Below are positions 34,211 through 42,324 of a DNA stretch of 64,000 bases, in pieces. The stretch is from Flectobacillus major DSM 103 (lineage in GTDB: Bacteria > Bacteroidota > Bacteroidia > Cytophagales > Spirosomataceae). How positions within the stretch are numbered: position 1 is the first letter of the stretch; each line of letters starts with the position of its first letter. A program made the position numbers and the translations under genes. The notes beneath the pieces were generated by a model that had not been told where the DNA came from, did no database searches, and was given only the letters and a program-made list of their open reading frames with translations. Location of the stretch: positions 2,773,001 through 2,837,000 of the forward strand of contig NZ_KE386491.1 in NCBI RefSeq assembly GCF_000427405.1, written 5' to 3'.

Positions 34211-34243
34211 GGTACAGCCAACTTTTGGCTGTACCTTTTTTTT
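34211..34243 (+). terminator. Intrinsic terminator after the PhyH gene
   Basis: A perfect 11-bp stem GGTACAGCCAA (34211-34221) with 34225-34235, a 3-base loop, then eight T. It separates the PhyH gene from the aldo-keto reductase gene. Confidence 0.92.
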
Positions 34244-34267
34244 ACAAATCTTCACACATATTTGATT

Positions 34268-35089
34268 ATGCAACATCAACAATTATACACTACGCTCAAC
34301 AATGGTATCCAAATGCCTTTGTTGGGTTTGGGTGTTTATGATATGTACCAACAAGAAGCCGAACAGGCCGTATCATGGGCTTTAGAAACAGGCTATAGAC
34401 TAATAGACACGGCGGCTATGTACAACAACGAAACCGAAATAGGCAATGCCATCAGGCAAAGCTTGGTACAACGATCCGATATTTTTGTGACTACCAAAGT
34501 TCATAACGATGACCAAGGCTTTGACCCAACCTTGCGGGCATTTGATAAAAGTTTGCAAAATCTTCGTATCGACTATATCGACCTTTATCTGGTACATTGG
34601 CCTATTCGAGCTACACGCAAAGAAACATGGCTGGCACTCGAAAAGCTCTATAGCGAAGGGCGAGTAAAGGCTATTGGTGTAGCTAATTATTTAATCCCAT
34701 TCTTGGATGAACTCCAAACGTATAATTCGATAGTTCCTGCTGTAAATCAGGTTGAGCTAAGTCCTTATTTGTTTGACAAAGATTTGGTAGAAGTCTGTCA
34801 AAATAGGAAAATACAGCTTCAGGCGTATACTCCGCTGGTACGAGGCTTACGCATGAACGACCCCAAATTACTGGCAATAGCCACACAGTACAGCAAAACA
34901 CCTGCACAGATTATCTTGCGTTGGGCTATACAACATGGTATTTCGAGTATTCCTAAATCAGCTAATTTGAAAAGATTACAAGAAAATTTCAATATTTTCG
35001 ATTTTCATATTAGCCCCGAAAATATGTCTTTTTTGGATGGATTTAATGAAAATTTGCGGGTTGTAGAAGACCCCATGGACCTTTTTTGA
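34268..35089 (+). CDS. Aldo/keto reductase of the DkgA/AKR5 type
   Basis: A 273-residue NADPH-dependent reductase, the size of AKR5 (2,5-diketo-gluconate reductase-like) enzymes. Catalytic residues: Asp and Tyr in RLIDTAAMYNNETEIG, Lys in FVTTKVHNDD, and His in LYLVHWPI. NQVELSPYL and SSIPKSANLKRLQENFNIF, which hold the cofactor, are typical. The ATG at 34268 is used; a TTG at 34262 is weaker. It is bounded by terminators on both sides, so it is a single-gene unit. Physiological substrate unknown. Confidence 0.9.
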   Translation: MQHQQLYTTLNNGIQMPLLGLGVYDMYQQEAEQAVSWALETGYRLIDTAAMYNNETEIGNAIRQSLVQRSDIFVTTKVHNDDQGFDPTLRAFDKSLQNLRIDYIDLYLVHWPIRATRKETWLALEKLYSEGRVKAIGVANYLIPFLDELQTYNSIVPAVNQVELSPYLFDKDLVEVCQNRKIQLQAYTPLVRGLRMNDPKLLAIATQYSKTPAQIILRWAIQHGISSIPKSANLKRLQENFNIFDFHISPENMSFLDGFNENLRVVEDPMDLF

Positions 35090-35138
35090 TAATACCTGCA
35101 CTGCTTTTAGGCATTATCCATATAACCAGACAGTTACC

Positions 35139-35181
35139 AAACGTACAAAATCTATTATTTAGGTTTTGTACGTTTTTTTTT
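35139..35181 (+). terminator. Intrinsic terminator after the aldo-keto reductase gene
   Basis: A 12-bp perfect stem AAACGTACAAAA (35139-35150) with 35164-35175 and a T-run to 35181. It lies inside the apparent upstream extension of the next reading frame, which supports the later start of that gene. Confidence 0.88.
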
Positions 35182-35241
35182 CTCACAAAATGGTCTGAAA
35201 TTTGTAATATCTTTCCATTATATCGTAAAAAACCATTTTAT

Positions 35242-36174
35242 ATGAAAGTACTCTATACGGTACTCATTTTCACTTTGCTAATAGGATGTAAAAGTATGAA
35301 CAACGATACAAGCATTCCACCTCCCAGTATTATGCGTATTTTGGTTCTTGGCGACTGGGGGCGCTACGGCCAATATGCCCAAAAGCAGGTAGCCCAACAA
35401 ATGAATAATACCGCCAAAAATGAACCCATTGATTTTGTTATTGCTACTGGCGATAACTTTTATGAAGATGGTGTAAAGGACTTAAACGACCCCCACTGGC
35501 AGCAGTCTTACGAACAAATTTATACAGGCGACAAAATTCAGAAAGATTGGTTTGTTATTTTAGGGAATCACGATTATTCGGGCAACCCAACGGCAGAACT
35601 CAACTATCATCAAATCAATAAAAGATGGAATATGCCTAGTAGGTATTATTCTTTTGCCAAATCGTTAGCCAATAACACCTCTGTTCGTTTTATTTTCTTA
35701 GATACAACGCCATTTATTAACGAACATCGAAACAATAGTGCTAAACATTCAGATATATTAAATCAGAATACCACTGCTCAACTAAAATGGCTCGATAGTA
35801 CGCTATATGCTAGTAAAGAAACATGGAAAATTGTGATAGGGCATCACCCTATTTATTCGGCAGGAACAGGCAGAGGAAATCAGCCAGAAATGATTGATTT
35901 GATTAAGCCCCTCTTAGAAAAGTACAAAGTACAGCTTTATATTGCTGGCCATAGCCACAATTCGCAATATATCAAACGCCCCGATAGTAAAGTGGATTAT
36001 ATGGTGGCAGCGGCAGGTGCTTATGCCAATGATATGGTCAGGCCCAACCCTGACTTGCTGTTTGGCACAAATCAGCCTAGTTTTTCTATGTTAACAATTA
36101 CCCCAACTTCGCTTAAAAGCAGTATTATAGATACTACTGGTACGGTAGTATTTCACAAAGAAATAATCAAATAA
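35242..36174 (+). CDS. Purple acid phosphatase-like metallophosphoesterase lipoprotein
   Basis: A 310-residue lipoprotein (lipobox LLIGC, Cys16) of the calcineurin-like phosphoesterase fold, closest to tartrate-resistant/purple acid phosphatases. Metal-ligand motifs are in order: GDWGRYG, ATGDNFYEDGV, LGNHDYSG, GHHPIYSAG and AGHSHNSQ. A Tyr in the DNFYEDG motif matches the Tyr ligand of that group. It probably releases phosphate from esters at the cell surface. An in-frame start 52 codons earlier lies before a terminator and is rejected. A small protein gene follows 36 bases later. Confidence 0.88.
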   Translation: MKVLYTVLIFTLLIGCKSMNNDTSIPPPSIMRILVLGDWGRYGQYAQKQVAQQMNNTAKNEPIDFVIATGDNFYEDGVKDLNDPHWQQSYEQIYTGDKIQKDWFVILGNHDYSGNPTAELNYHQINKRWNMPSRYYSFAKSLANNTSVRFIFLDTTPFINEHRNNSAKHSDILNQNTTAQLKWLDSTLYASKETWKIVIGHHPIYSAGTGRGNQPEMIDLIKPLLEKYKVQLYIAGHSHNSQYIKRPDSKVDYMVAAAGAYANDMVRPNPDLLFGTNQPSFSMLTITPTSLKSSIIDTTGTVVFHKEIIK

Positions 36175-36210
36175 CAAGCATATTTTTCTAGTACCATTAA
36201 TCATAACTTT

Positions 36211-36489
36211 ATGAACTATATTTCCGAATCGCAGTATCTTGAAGCATTAAGTGTAATTAAGCAATATGAAAAACAAAATATTGCACAAATTGCTAGCCCA
36301 TCGGGCTTATCTACATCACTTAACTGTAACAAACATTTGAAAGACTTTATCGAAAAACACCACATTAATAGCCTAGACGAGCTGTGGGCGTATTACCAAA
36401 GTAAACAAATGATGACCTGGGCTGGTTTTGGTAAAAAGCTATTAATTGAGGTAGAAAATACCCTCAAGGAAAAAGGCTACCCTGTTTAG
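36211..36489 (+). CDS. Small protein resembling the RNA polymerase alpha C-terminal domain
   Basis: A 92-residue cytoplasmic protein. From about residue 45 it reads FIEKHHINSLDELWAYYQSK, then TWAGFGKKLLIEVENTLKEKGY. The pattern I-x-S-x-x-E-L, then G-F-G-K-K, then I/V-E-x-x-L-x-x-x-G is that of the alpha-CTD, where the GxGKK loop is part of the DNA-contacting helix-hairpin-helix. The first half is helical (LEALSVIKQYEKQN). Function unknown; a DNA- or protein-binding role is a guess. It is 36 bases behind the phosphatase lipoprotein gene and may share its transcript. A repeat element follows directly. Confidence 0.65.
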   Translation: MNYISESQYLEALSVIKQYEKQNIAQIASPSGLSTSLNCNKHLKDFIEKHHINSLDELWAYYQSKQMMTWAGFGKKLLIEVENTLKEKGYPV

Positions 36490-36620
36490 TTGTTTAGTTA
36501 GTGGGTGGGTGAGTTGTGAATGAGTGATTGAATCAACTAATTTGATTAAGCATATATCAATCAACAAGTTAACAATGCTTATACATTCGTTATCATTCAC
36601 TCATCCACTAACTCACAACG
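36490..36620. repeat. GAGTG-rich inverted-repeat element, copy B
   Basis: It begins right after the stop codon at 36489. The left part has TTAGTGGGTGGGTGAG, then TTGTGAATGAGTGATTG. The right part, read on the other strand, has GTTGTGAGTTAGTGGATGAG and TGAATGA. Arms are imperfect and about 50 bases apart. It lies between two convergent genes (small alpha-CTD-like protein and pheT) and shares words with copies at 9029-9208 and 63978-64000. Confidence 0.55.
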
Positions 36621-36630
36621 CCCCCACAAT

Positions 36631-39054
36631 TTATTTCCGAATCACGGCTCCGATTTCTTTCTCAAAAGCAGCCATCAATCGTTCCATTGTTTTGTCGATT
36701 ACCTTATCGGTCAATGTTTGTTCGTTATCTTGCAAAATAAAGCTTACCGAATATGATTTTTTCCCTTCGCCCAAGTTTTCGCCTTGGTATACATCAAATA
36801 CATTGATTTGGCGTAAAAGGTTTTTCTCGTACTGTCTAGCAATTTTCTGAATTTGGTCGAAAGTAACTTCTTTATCTAATACCAACGACAAATCACGACG
36901 AACCTCAGGGAATTTTGATAATTCAGCAAATACAACATTTTCTTTGTATTGTTTGAACAAATAATCCCAGTCAAAATCAGCATAGAATACCCCCTGCTTC
37001 ACTTCGGCGGCCTTCGCTACTTTGGCTTTTACCAAGCCCAAACTAACAGCCTCTTTCTTGTTGATAACATACTGAATACCATACTCAAAAGTAGCAGAAC
37101 CCTCAATAGGTTTTGTTTGGAAGTCTTTAAATCCAAGTCTATTCAATACCTTATTCACAATATTTGCTAATGTATGAAAAGCCACTTTATTAGCTTTTTC
37201 TTGCCAAGTTTCGGCTACAGTATTGCCAGTAAGGTACACTGCCAAATGGCGTTTTTCTACATATTTATCATTGACTTTGTGGTAAGTTTTTCCAAAGTCA
37301 AACATCCTCAAGTCTTTCTGGCGACGATTGATATTATAAGCCAAAACCTCTAAACCCGAAAACAACATTGACTGACGCATTACGGCCAAGTCTTCGGAAA
37401 GACGATTTAGGATTTCAACATTTTCGCCTGTCAAATCAGCCTTGATTAAATCGGCATAAGCTGGTTTGGTCAACGAGTTGGTAATAATTTCGGAGAAGCC
37501 ATTCGATGCCAACAAGGTAGCCACTTTGGCCTGTAATTTTTCACGGTCTTTGGCAGGGAAATCCGACAGATAGTCTGTACCCAAATGCTCAGAGAGTTCA
37601 ATATTGTTGAAGCCATAAATACGCAAAATTTCTTCAATTACATCGGCTTCACGTGTTACATCAACACGATATGGAGGTACGATTGCAGTAAAACCCTCTT
37701 CGGTTTCTGCGGTAATCTGAATATCCAACGCTACCAAAATACTTTTGATTAATGCTTTATCCAGCTTTTTACCAATCAACCGGTCAACATTTTTGTACAA
37801 AACAGGTACTACAAAATCTTGGATTGGCATTGGATAAAAATCAGTAACCTCCGACGCTATAACTCCACCAGCCATTTCTTGAATCAATAAAGCGGCATAT
37901 TTCAACGCATACAATTTCAGATTGGGGTCGGTACCACGTTCAAAACGAAACGAAGCATCGGTTTTGAGACCATGACGCTGAGCCGTTTTTCTAACAGAAG
38001 TAGGATCAAAATACGCTACTTCCAGATATACCCTTGAAGTAGATTCTTTGATACCTGAGCCTGCACCACCAAACACACCTGCAATACCCATTGGTTCTTC
38101 GGCATTACAAACCATTAGGTCGGTTGCGGCGAGGGTTCTTTCTACTTCGTCGAGAGTAGTAAATTTTGTACCTGCTTCAAGCGTTTTTACCACTACTTTT
38201 TGTCCCTTAATAGCATGCCAGTCGTAGGCGTGCATAGGCTGCCCCAAGCCATGACAGATATAATTGGTAATGTCTACAATATTGTTGATAGGACGCAAAC
38301 CAATTGTTATCAACGCTTTTTGCAACCACTCTGGCGAATCTTTTACGGTTACGCCATCGATGGTAACACCACAAAAACGAGGACAAGCTTCGGCATCTTC
38401 TACCACCAACTCAATGGGGAAGTTGTTGTTTTCTACCTTAAAAGCCTCTATCGAAGGAACTTGTAGAGGGCGTTGTGTTACAGCCTTAATATCGCGAGCC
38501 ACCCCCAAATGCGAAGCCGCATCGGCACGATTTGGTGTCAAACCAATTTCGATAAGAAAATCTGCTTCTAAATTAAAATATTGGGTTGCAGGCGTACCAT
38601 TCGGCAGGTCGGTATCGAGTATCAAAATACCATCGTGCGAATGTCCAATACCGATTTCGTCTTCGGCACAAATCATTCCTTCCGAAAAATGCCCATAAGT
38701 CTTTTTTCTATCTATGGTAAAAATGGCCTTTCCTTCTTTGTCGTACAGAGTTGTACCTACAGTAGCCACAATCACTTTTTGTCCAGCATCGACATTGGCA
38801 GCACCACACACAATTTGAGCGGGTGTTTCTTGGCCAACATCTACTGTAGTAAGGCTCAACTGTTTTTCTTTCACCATAAATCGCTCGCAGGTAAGCACTT
38901 CGCCAACCACAAACCCTTGTAAACCACCAGGGATTGAGTCGTGACGTTCGATACCTTCCACCTCTAACCCTGTGCCAGTAAGGAGGGTATCTAACTCTTC
39001 GGGAGATTCATTGATTTCGATGAACTGTTTAAGCCAATTAAGTGATATTTTCAT
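36631..39054 (-). CDS. pheT: Phenylalanine-tRNA ligase beta subunit
   Basis: An 807-residue subunit of the (alpha beta)2 synthetase. The N-terminal part has the OB-fold tRNA-binding EMAP-like domain (about 40-150; VVGEVLTCERF, CGAANVDAGQKVIVA). B3/B4 editing domain: about 210-390 (AHLGVARDIKAVTQRPL, INNIVDITNY). B5 domain: about 400-480. The catalytic-like core runs 490-690. A C-terminal ferredoxin-like anticodon domain (FDX-ACB) starts at SKFPEVRRDLSLVLDK. Length is normal. Only the beta subunit gene is here; pheS is elsewhere, as is common in Bacteroidota. Confidence 0.97.
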   Translation of the reverse strand: MKISLNWLKQFIEINESPEELDTLLTGTGLEVEGIERHDSIPGGLQGFVVGEVLTCERFMVKEKQLSLTTVDVGQETPAQIVCGAANVDAGQKVIVATVGTTLYDKEGKAIFTIDRKKTYGHFSEGMICAEDEIGIGHSHDGILILDTDLPNGTPATQYFNLEADFLIEIGLTPNRADAASHLGVARDIKAVTQRPLQVPSIEAFKVENNNFPIELVVEDAEACPRFCGVTIDGVTVKDSPEWLQKALITIGLRPINNIVDITNYICHGLGQPMHAYDWHAIKGQKVVVKTLEAGTKFTTLDEVERTLAATDLMVCNAEEPMGIAGVFGGAGSGIKESTSRVYLEVAYFDPTSVRKTAQRHGLKTDASFRFERGTDPNLKLYALKYAALLIQEMAGGVIASEVTDFYPMPIQDFVVPVLYKNVDRLIGKKLDKALIKSILVALDIQITAETEEGFTAIVPPYRVDVTREADVIEEILRIYGFNNIELSEHLGTDYLSDFPAKDREKLQAKVATLLASNGFSEIITNSLTKPAYADLIKADLTGENVEILNRLSEDLAVMRQSMLFSGLEVLAYNINRRQKDLRMFDFGKTYHKVNDKYVEKRHLAVYLTGNTVAETWQEKANKVAFHTLANIVNKVLNRLGFKDFQTKPIEGSATFEYGIQYVINKKEAVSLGLVKAKVAKAAEVKQGVFYADFDWDYLFKQYKENVVFAELSKFPEVRRDLSLVLDKEVTFDQIQKIARQYEKNLLRQINVFDVYQGENLGEGKKSYSVSFILQDNEQTLTDKVIDKTMERLMAAFEKEIGAVIRK

Positions 39055-39119
39055 CAGATTGTATTTTTATTATTAGCTATTTGTATTAAAATCCTAGCAG
39101 GATATTGTTTTTCAGTCCG

Positions 39120-39127
39120 CAAAGTTA
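39120..39127 (-). promoter_or_regulatory. -7 element of pheT
   Basis: TAACTTTG on the minus strand, matching TAnnTTTG and followed by C, 66 bases before the pheT ATG. No TTG at the normal -33 distance. Confidence 0.45.
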
Positions 39128-39397
39128 CACGTTTTACGCTTTTAGTCTTTGTTTGAACAAAACAAAAACAACTCTAGGTATTGAAATTACCCCGGCATAG
39201 CCTTGTATGCTATATATTACTACATATTTACCTCAATTGGTAGCTGTTCTAAAGAGGTTTTCTGTAGCAGTAAGGTACTGAGATTGGTCTGTTTTCTAAA
39301 TTTTAACCCACCGCTTCTACATTTTCTTACAAAAAATCTATAAACTTTTTTATCTTGCTATTCAATCTAAAGACATTCAATTAATTACGCCATCATT
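39128..39397. other. Divergent intergenic region between pheT and the second PhyH gene
   Basis: No coding frame or strong repeat. TATCTTGC at 39351-39358 is a weak resemblance to the -7 element for the plus-strand PhyH gene. Confidence 0.25.
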
Positions 39398-40360
39398 ATG
39401 AAGAACTTATCCATTGCAGAAAAAATGAACCTACCATGGGTAGAATCGCCCTTTTTCTATGATTTATTGAAAAAACGTTCACTTTCGCAAGAAAACGAAG
39501 CCTTAGTAACCCATTACCATGAAGAAGGATTTATTGTATTGAGAAATGCCGTGAATCATCCGTTAATTGATTCCGTTATTAGTGATTTGCAAGCGGAATT
39601 TCCTCAAAACCTTGGCGAACAGCCTGCGCGTCACCAAGATATATGGAAAAAATATCAATCTGTAAAAGAACTAGCTAGCCAGCCTCAGATATTTGATGTA
39701 TTGCGATTGTTGTACGAACGAGAGCCAATACCTTTCCAAACCCTTAATTTCAAATTTGGTACACAACAACGTGCCCATTCCGACACCATCCATTTTAGCT
39801 GTATTCCTGCTCGATATATGTGTGGAGTATGGGTAGCCCTCGAAGACACCAATGCCAACAACGGCCCACTATTCTATTACCCTCGTTCGCACCGTTCCAA
39901 AGAGTTTAATTATTTTGATATTGGTATAGAACCCGAAAAAGATTATGCAGAATATTGGAAATATGAGGATTTTATGGAAGAGCTTATGCAGGCTCAGGGA
40001 ACTCCCAAAGTAGAAATTCACATGAATAAAGGAGATGTTTTGATTTGGTCGTCTAACCTGATTCATGGAGGTACACCTATTCGTGGCGGAAATGTTACCC
40101 GCTGGTCGCAGGTGTCACATTATTACTTTGAAGATTGCGTATATTATAGCCCACGCTTGTCGGATATGTTTGCCAATAACCTCAACCTACGGCATGTTAT
40201 CAATATTGCCACTGGCGAGGTAGTACAACACAGCGAAAACGGCAAGCCTATCGAAACTATCAATACTGGTGATTTTAAATATGCTATTAGCCATAATTTT
40301 AGTATTCCTGTACTTACCAAAGAGATTATCAAACGTATTATTGGTAAAAAACCATTTTAA
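39398..40360 (+). CDS. Phytanoyl-CoA dioxygenase (PhyH) family protein
   Basis: A 320-residue Fe(II)/2-oxoglutarate dioxygenase-like protein. FRAHSDTIHFSC-like metal motif: His-x-Asp in RAHSDTIHF near residue 130, distal His in NLIHGGTPIRGG, and an Arg in TRWSQVSHYYF for 2-oxoglutarate. It differs from the other PhyH protein in this window (33218) in nearly all loops. The ending KEIIKRIIGKKPF is basic. Relatives are often found in glycan or secondary-metabolite clusters, but here it stands alone between pheT and an unrelated operon. Substrate unknown. Confidence 0.83.
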   Translation: MKNLSIAEKMNLPWVESPFFYDLLKKRSLSQENEALVTHYHEEGFIVLRNAVNHPLIDSVISDLQAEFPQNLGEQPARHQDIWKKYQSVKELASQPQIFDVLRLLYEREPIPFQTLNFKFGTQQRAHSDTIHFSCIPARYMCGVWVALEDTNANNGPLFYYPRSHRSKEFNYFDIGIEPEKDYAEYWKYEDFMEELMQAQGTPKVEIHMNKGDVLIWSSNLIHGGTPIRGGNVTRWSQVSHYYFEDCVYYSPRLSDMFANNLNLRHVINIATGEVVQHSENGKPIETINTGDFKYAISHNFSIPVLTKEIIKRIIGKKPF

Positions 40361-40374
40361 AAATGCCTAATACT

Positions 40375-40417
40375 GCTCTTAGCAAATAACTCGACTATCT
40401 GCTAAGAGCCTGTTTTT
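40375..40417 (+). terminator. Intrinsic terminator after the second PhyH gene
   Basis: A perfect 10-bp stem GCTCTTAGCA (40375-40384) with 40400-40409, a 15-base loop, then TGTTTTT. It lies 15 bases after the stop codon and just before the convergent DUF3857 operon end. Confidence 0.82.
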
Positions 40418-40422
40418 GTTCA

Positions 40423-42324
40423 TTATAACTTCAATACCAACTGGCTTTTATCGGCCTTTGCAATTTTCTTATAAAAATCTGTAAGTTCTTGGTAATCTTT
40501 AGCTTCAAATATGCCATTATTTCTTACAAAATGGCGAGTATAAATCAGCTTGTTATCCTTCAATGTATATTTAACAGTAAATGTCCCAAATTTAGATTGG
40601 AACGTTTGTGTAGGAGGCAAGACTTCTACAGCCTGATGAGTAGGCAACATAATAGTAACTTCGTCGTGATGGGTAAAAGTATCAAATAGCTCGATAGGGT
40701 TAGTTCTAGCAACTCCTGTATTTTTAGGGATAAAATCTTCACTTAAAAAAATATCAGGCGTAACAAATAACCTTGAGCCACTTGCTGTGGCTATTCTTTT
40801 TAAATTGGCCTCGCAAGTAAGTTGAACCTTCGGTACTTTACTTTTTTCTCGTTGCCAATTAAGCTTCTCTAAGCTAGCACTGGGCAAAGCCAAATATTTG
40901 GGTAGATATTCTATTTGCTTTTCGGTGTTATTGAGTTCCATTATTTCGGCAAAAATATCTTGTAATGCTCCCGAAAACGAAATATCTAAAGTAGCTCTAG
41001 CTGTTCCTGTGGCATCTAGTTTAATCGTAGCTTTTCTGTTAGCAGTATTATTAGAGGCAGTCAGTGCAGGCGTTTTTACCAAAACACCACCTTTGGGTGT
41101 TGCCAATAATGTATGTCGATTACTCGTAAAGTTAGAGAGATACCCAAAAGGATTAGTTTGTGAGGTACATTCTAGCCAAATCGTATCGGACGACATAGGC
41201 ACACACAATATAACATGGTTAAATTGCTGAGAAGGAAAATCCACTAAAATATCGGGTTCGTGATGCCCTGCCCGAATCGACGCATAGTACGATTCTATAC
41301 CAATCGTTTTGAGGAGAGCTTTGGTATAGTTGCTCAAAGCCTTGCAGTCGCCGTACCCTTTGTCGGCTACATACTGAGCCGCAAAAGGTTGTAACCCTCC
41401 TATTCCCAACTGAATACTGATATAACGTGTTTTTTGCTGAAGGTATTCATACACCTTTCTGACCTTGCCCTCTTTAGTAGCTTCGGCAGCAGTAAATACC
41501 TGAATTTCAGCAACAATACTTGGCGATAACTGGTCACGGTTTTGGTTTAATAGATTATCAAATACCCCGACATTCTGCCATGTGGTATAGTCGCCCCTAT
41601 AGCCTTCCATTTCAAAAACACTTGGCGATGCCATAACTCCAGGCCCTTTTTTGGCCCAATTAGGGGTAAAATCCTCGCCTTCATGCACTTTCAAGTTACT
41701 TACCGACCACGTATAGATCGTTGTTTCGGCTTGCTTACTGATTTGAGCTGCCGCAATCCCATTCAGTTCTTTGTAACGCAAAGGTAGATTATAGGGAACT
41801 TCTATGGCTAAGGTATTTTTCTGAATCGCTAATTCTGCGGCATTGGCATGAGGAAACCAGTGTTCATAAATAGCCAAATTTTTGTCGGTAACTTCGTACG
41901 AATATTCAACAGTAAAGGGGAAATCGGCATATTTGAACTGAGCTAGCTTGTACCTTAAATCATCAAATAAATTGGTTTCGCTAATATTTCCTAAGTCTTG
42001 AATTTCTTCTTTTTTAAGTTTTCTGAGTTTTTCGCCTGAAGCGCTGTACAATATACCTTCCAGGCGATTTACTTTGGTAAGCTTATCGTAGGCAACCACC
42101 AATGTACCTTCGTCCATGCCTTGTTCATCTAAAATAGTCACTACTATATGTTTTTTGCGAATTCCCATCCCTGCGTTTTTAATCGACAGGGTAGTTTCGC
42201 TAATTTGGACAACCGCATGAGCGTTTTCTAATAAGGCTGATGGTATATTACTAACACCCCACTGTGCATTGGCAGATAATCCCATGCAAAAAGCAACTAC
42301 TATTAATAGGTATTTCATCATCAT
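40423..42324 (-). CDS. DUF3857 / transglutaminase-fold secreted protein with intact Cys and His
   Basis: A 633-residue exported protein (signal peptide ending near SANA). Residues about 50-220 are DUF3857, about 270-400 a transglutaminase-like domain, and the last 120 a DUF3858-like beta domain. The catalytic Cys is in GYGDCKALSNYTKALL and the His in QQFNHVILCVP; the third position is Glu (IWLECTS) where Asp is usual. So it may still be a protease or amidase. It is the last gene of a tandem of three paralogues; its ATG directly follows the stop of the preceding gene (TAA then ATGATGATG). Function is unknown in this phylum. Confidence 0.85.
   Translation of the reverse strand: MMMKYLLIVVAFCMGLSANAQWGVSNIPSALLENAHAVVQISETTLSIKNAGMGIRKKHIVVTILDEQGMDEGTLVVAYDKLTKVNRLEGILYSASGEKLRKLKKEEIQDLGNISETNLFDDLRYKLAQFKYADFPFTVEYSYEVTDKNLAIYEHWFPHANAAELAIQKNTLAIEVPYNLPLRYKELNGIAAAQISKQAETTIYTWSVSNLKVHEGEDFTPNWAKKGPGVMASPSVFEMEGYRGDYTTWQNVGVFDNLLNQNRDQLSPSIVAEIQVFTAAEATKEGKVRKVYEYLQQKTRYISIQLGIGGLQPFAAQYVADKGYGDCKALSNYTKALLKTIGIESYYASIRAGHHEPDILVDFPSQQFNHVILCVPMSSDTIWLECTSQTNPFGYLSNFTSNRHTLLATPKGGVLVKTPALTASNNTANRKATIKLDATGTARATLDISFSGALQDIFAEIMELNNTEKQIEYLPKYLALPSASLEKLNWQREKSKVPKVQLTCEANLKRIATASGSRLFVTPDIFLSEDFIPKNTGVARTNPIELFDTFTHHDEVTIMLPTHQAVEVLPPTQTFQSKFGTFTVKYTLKDNKLIYTRHFVRNNGIFEAKDYQELTDFYKKIAKADKSQLVLKL

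Noticed and set aside
35086-35241. N-terminal extension of the phosphatase reading frame
   Set aside because: The stretch contains a perfect intrinsic terminator, and the ATG at 35242 gives a clean lipoprotein signal with lipobox.
38264-38698. 144-residue open frame on the plus strand inside pheT
   Set aside because: It lies wholly antisense to a well-conserved housekeeping gene and its translation is Ser/Thr/Ile-rich with no family resemblance.
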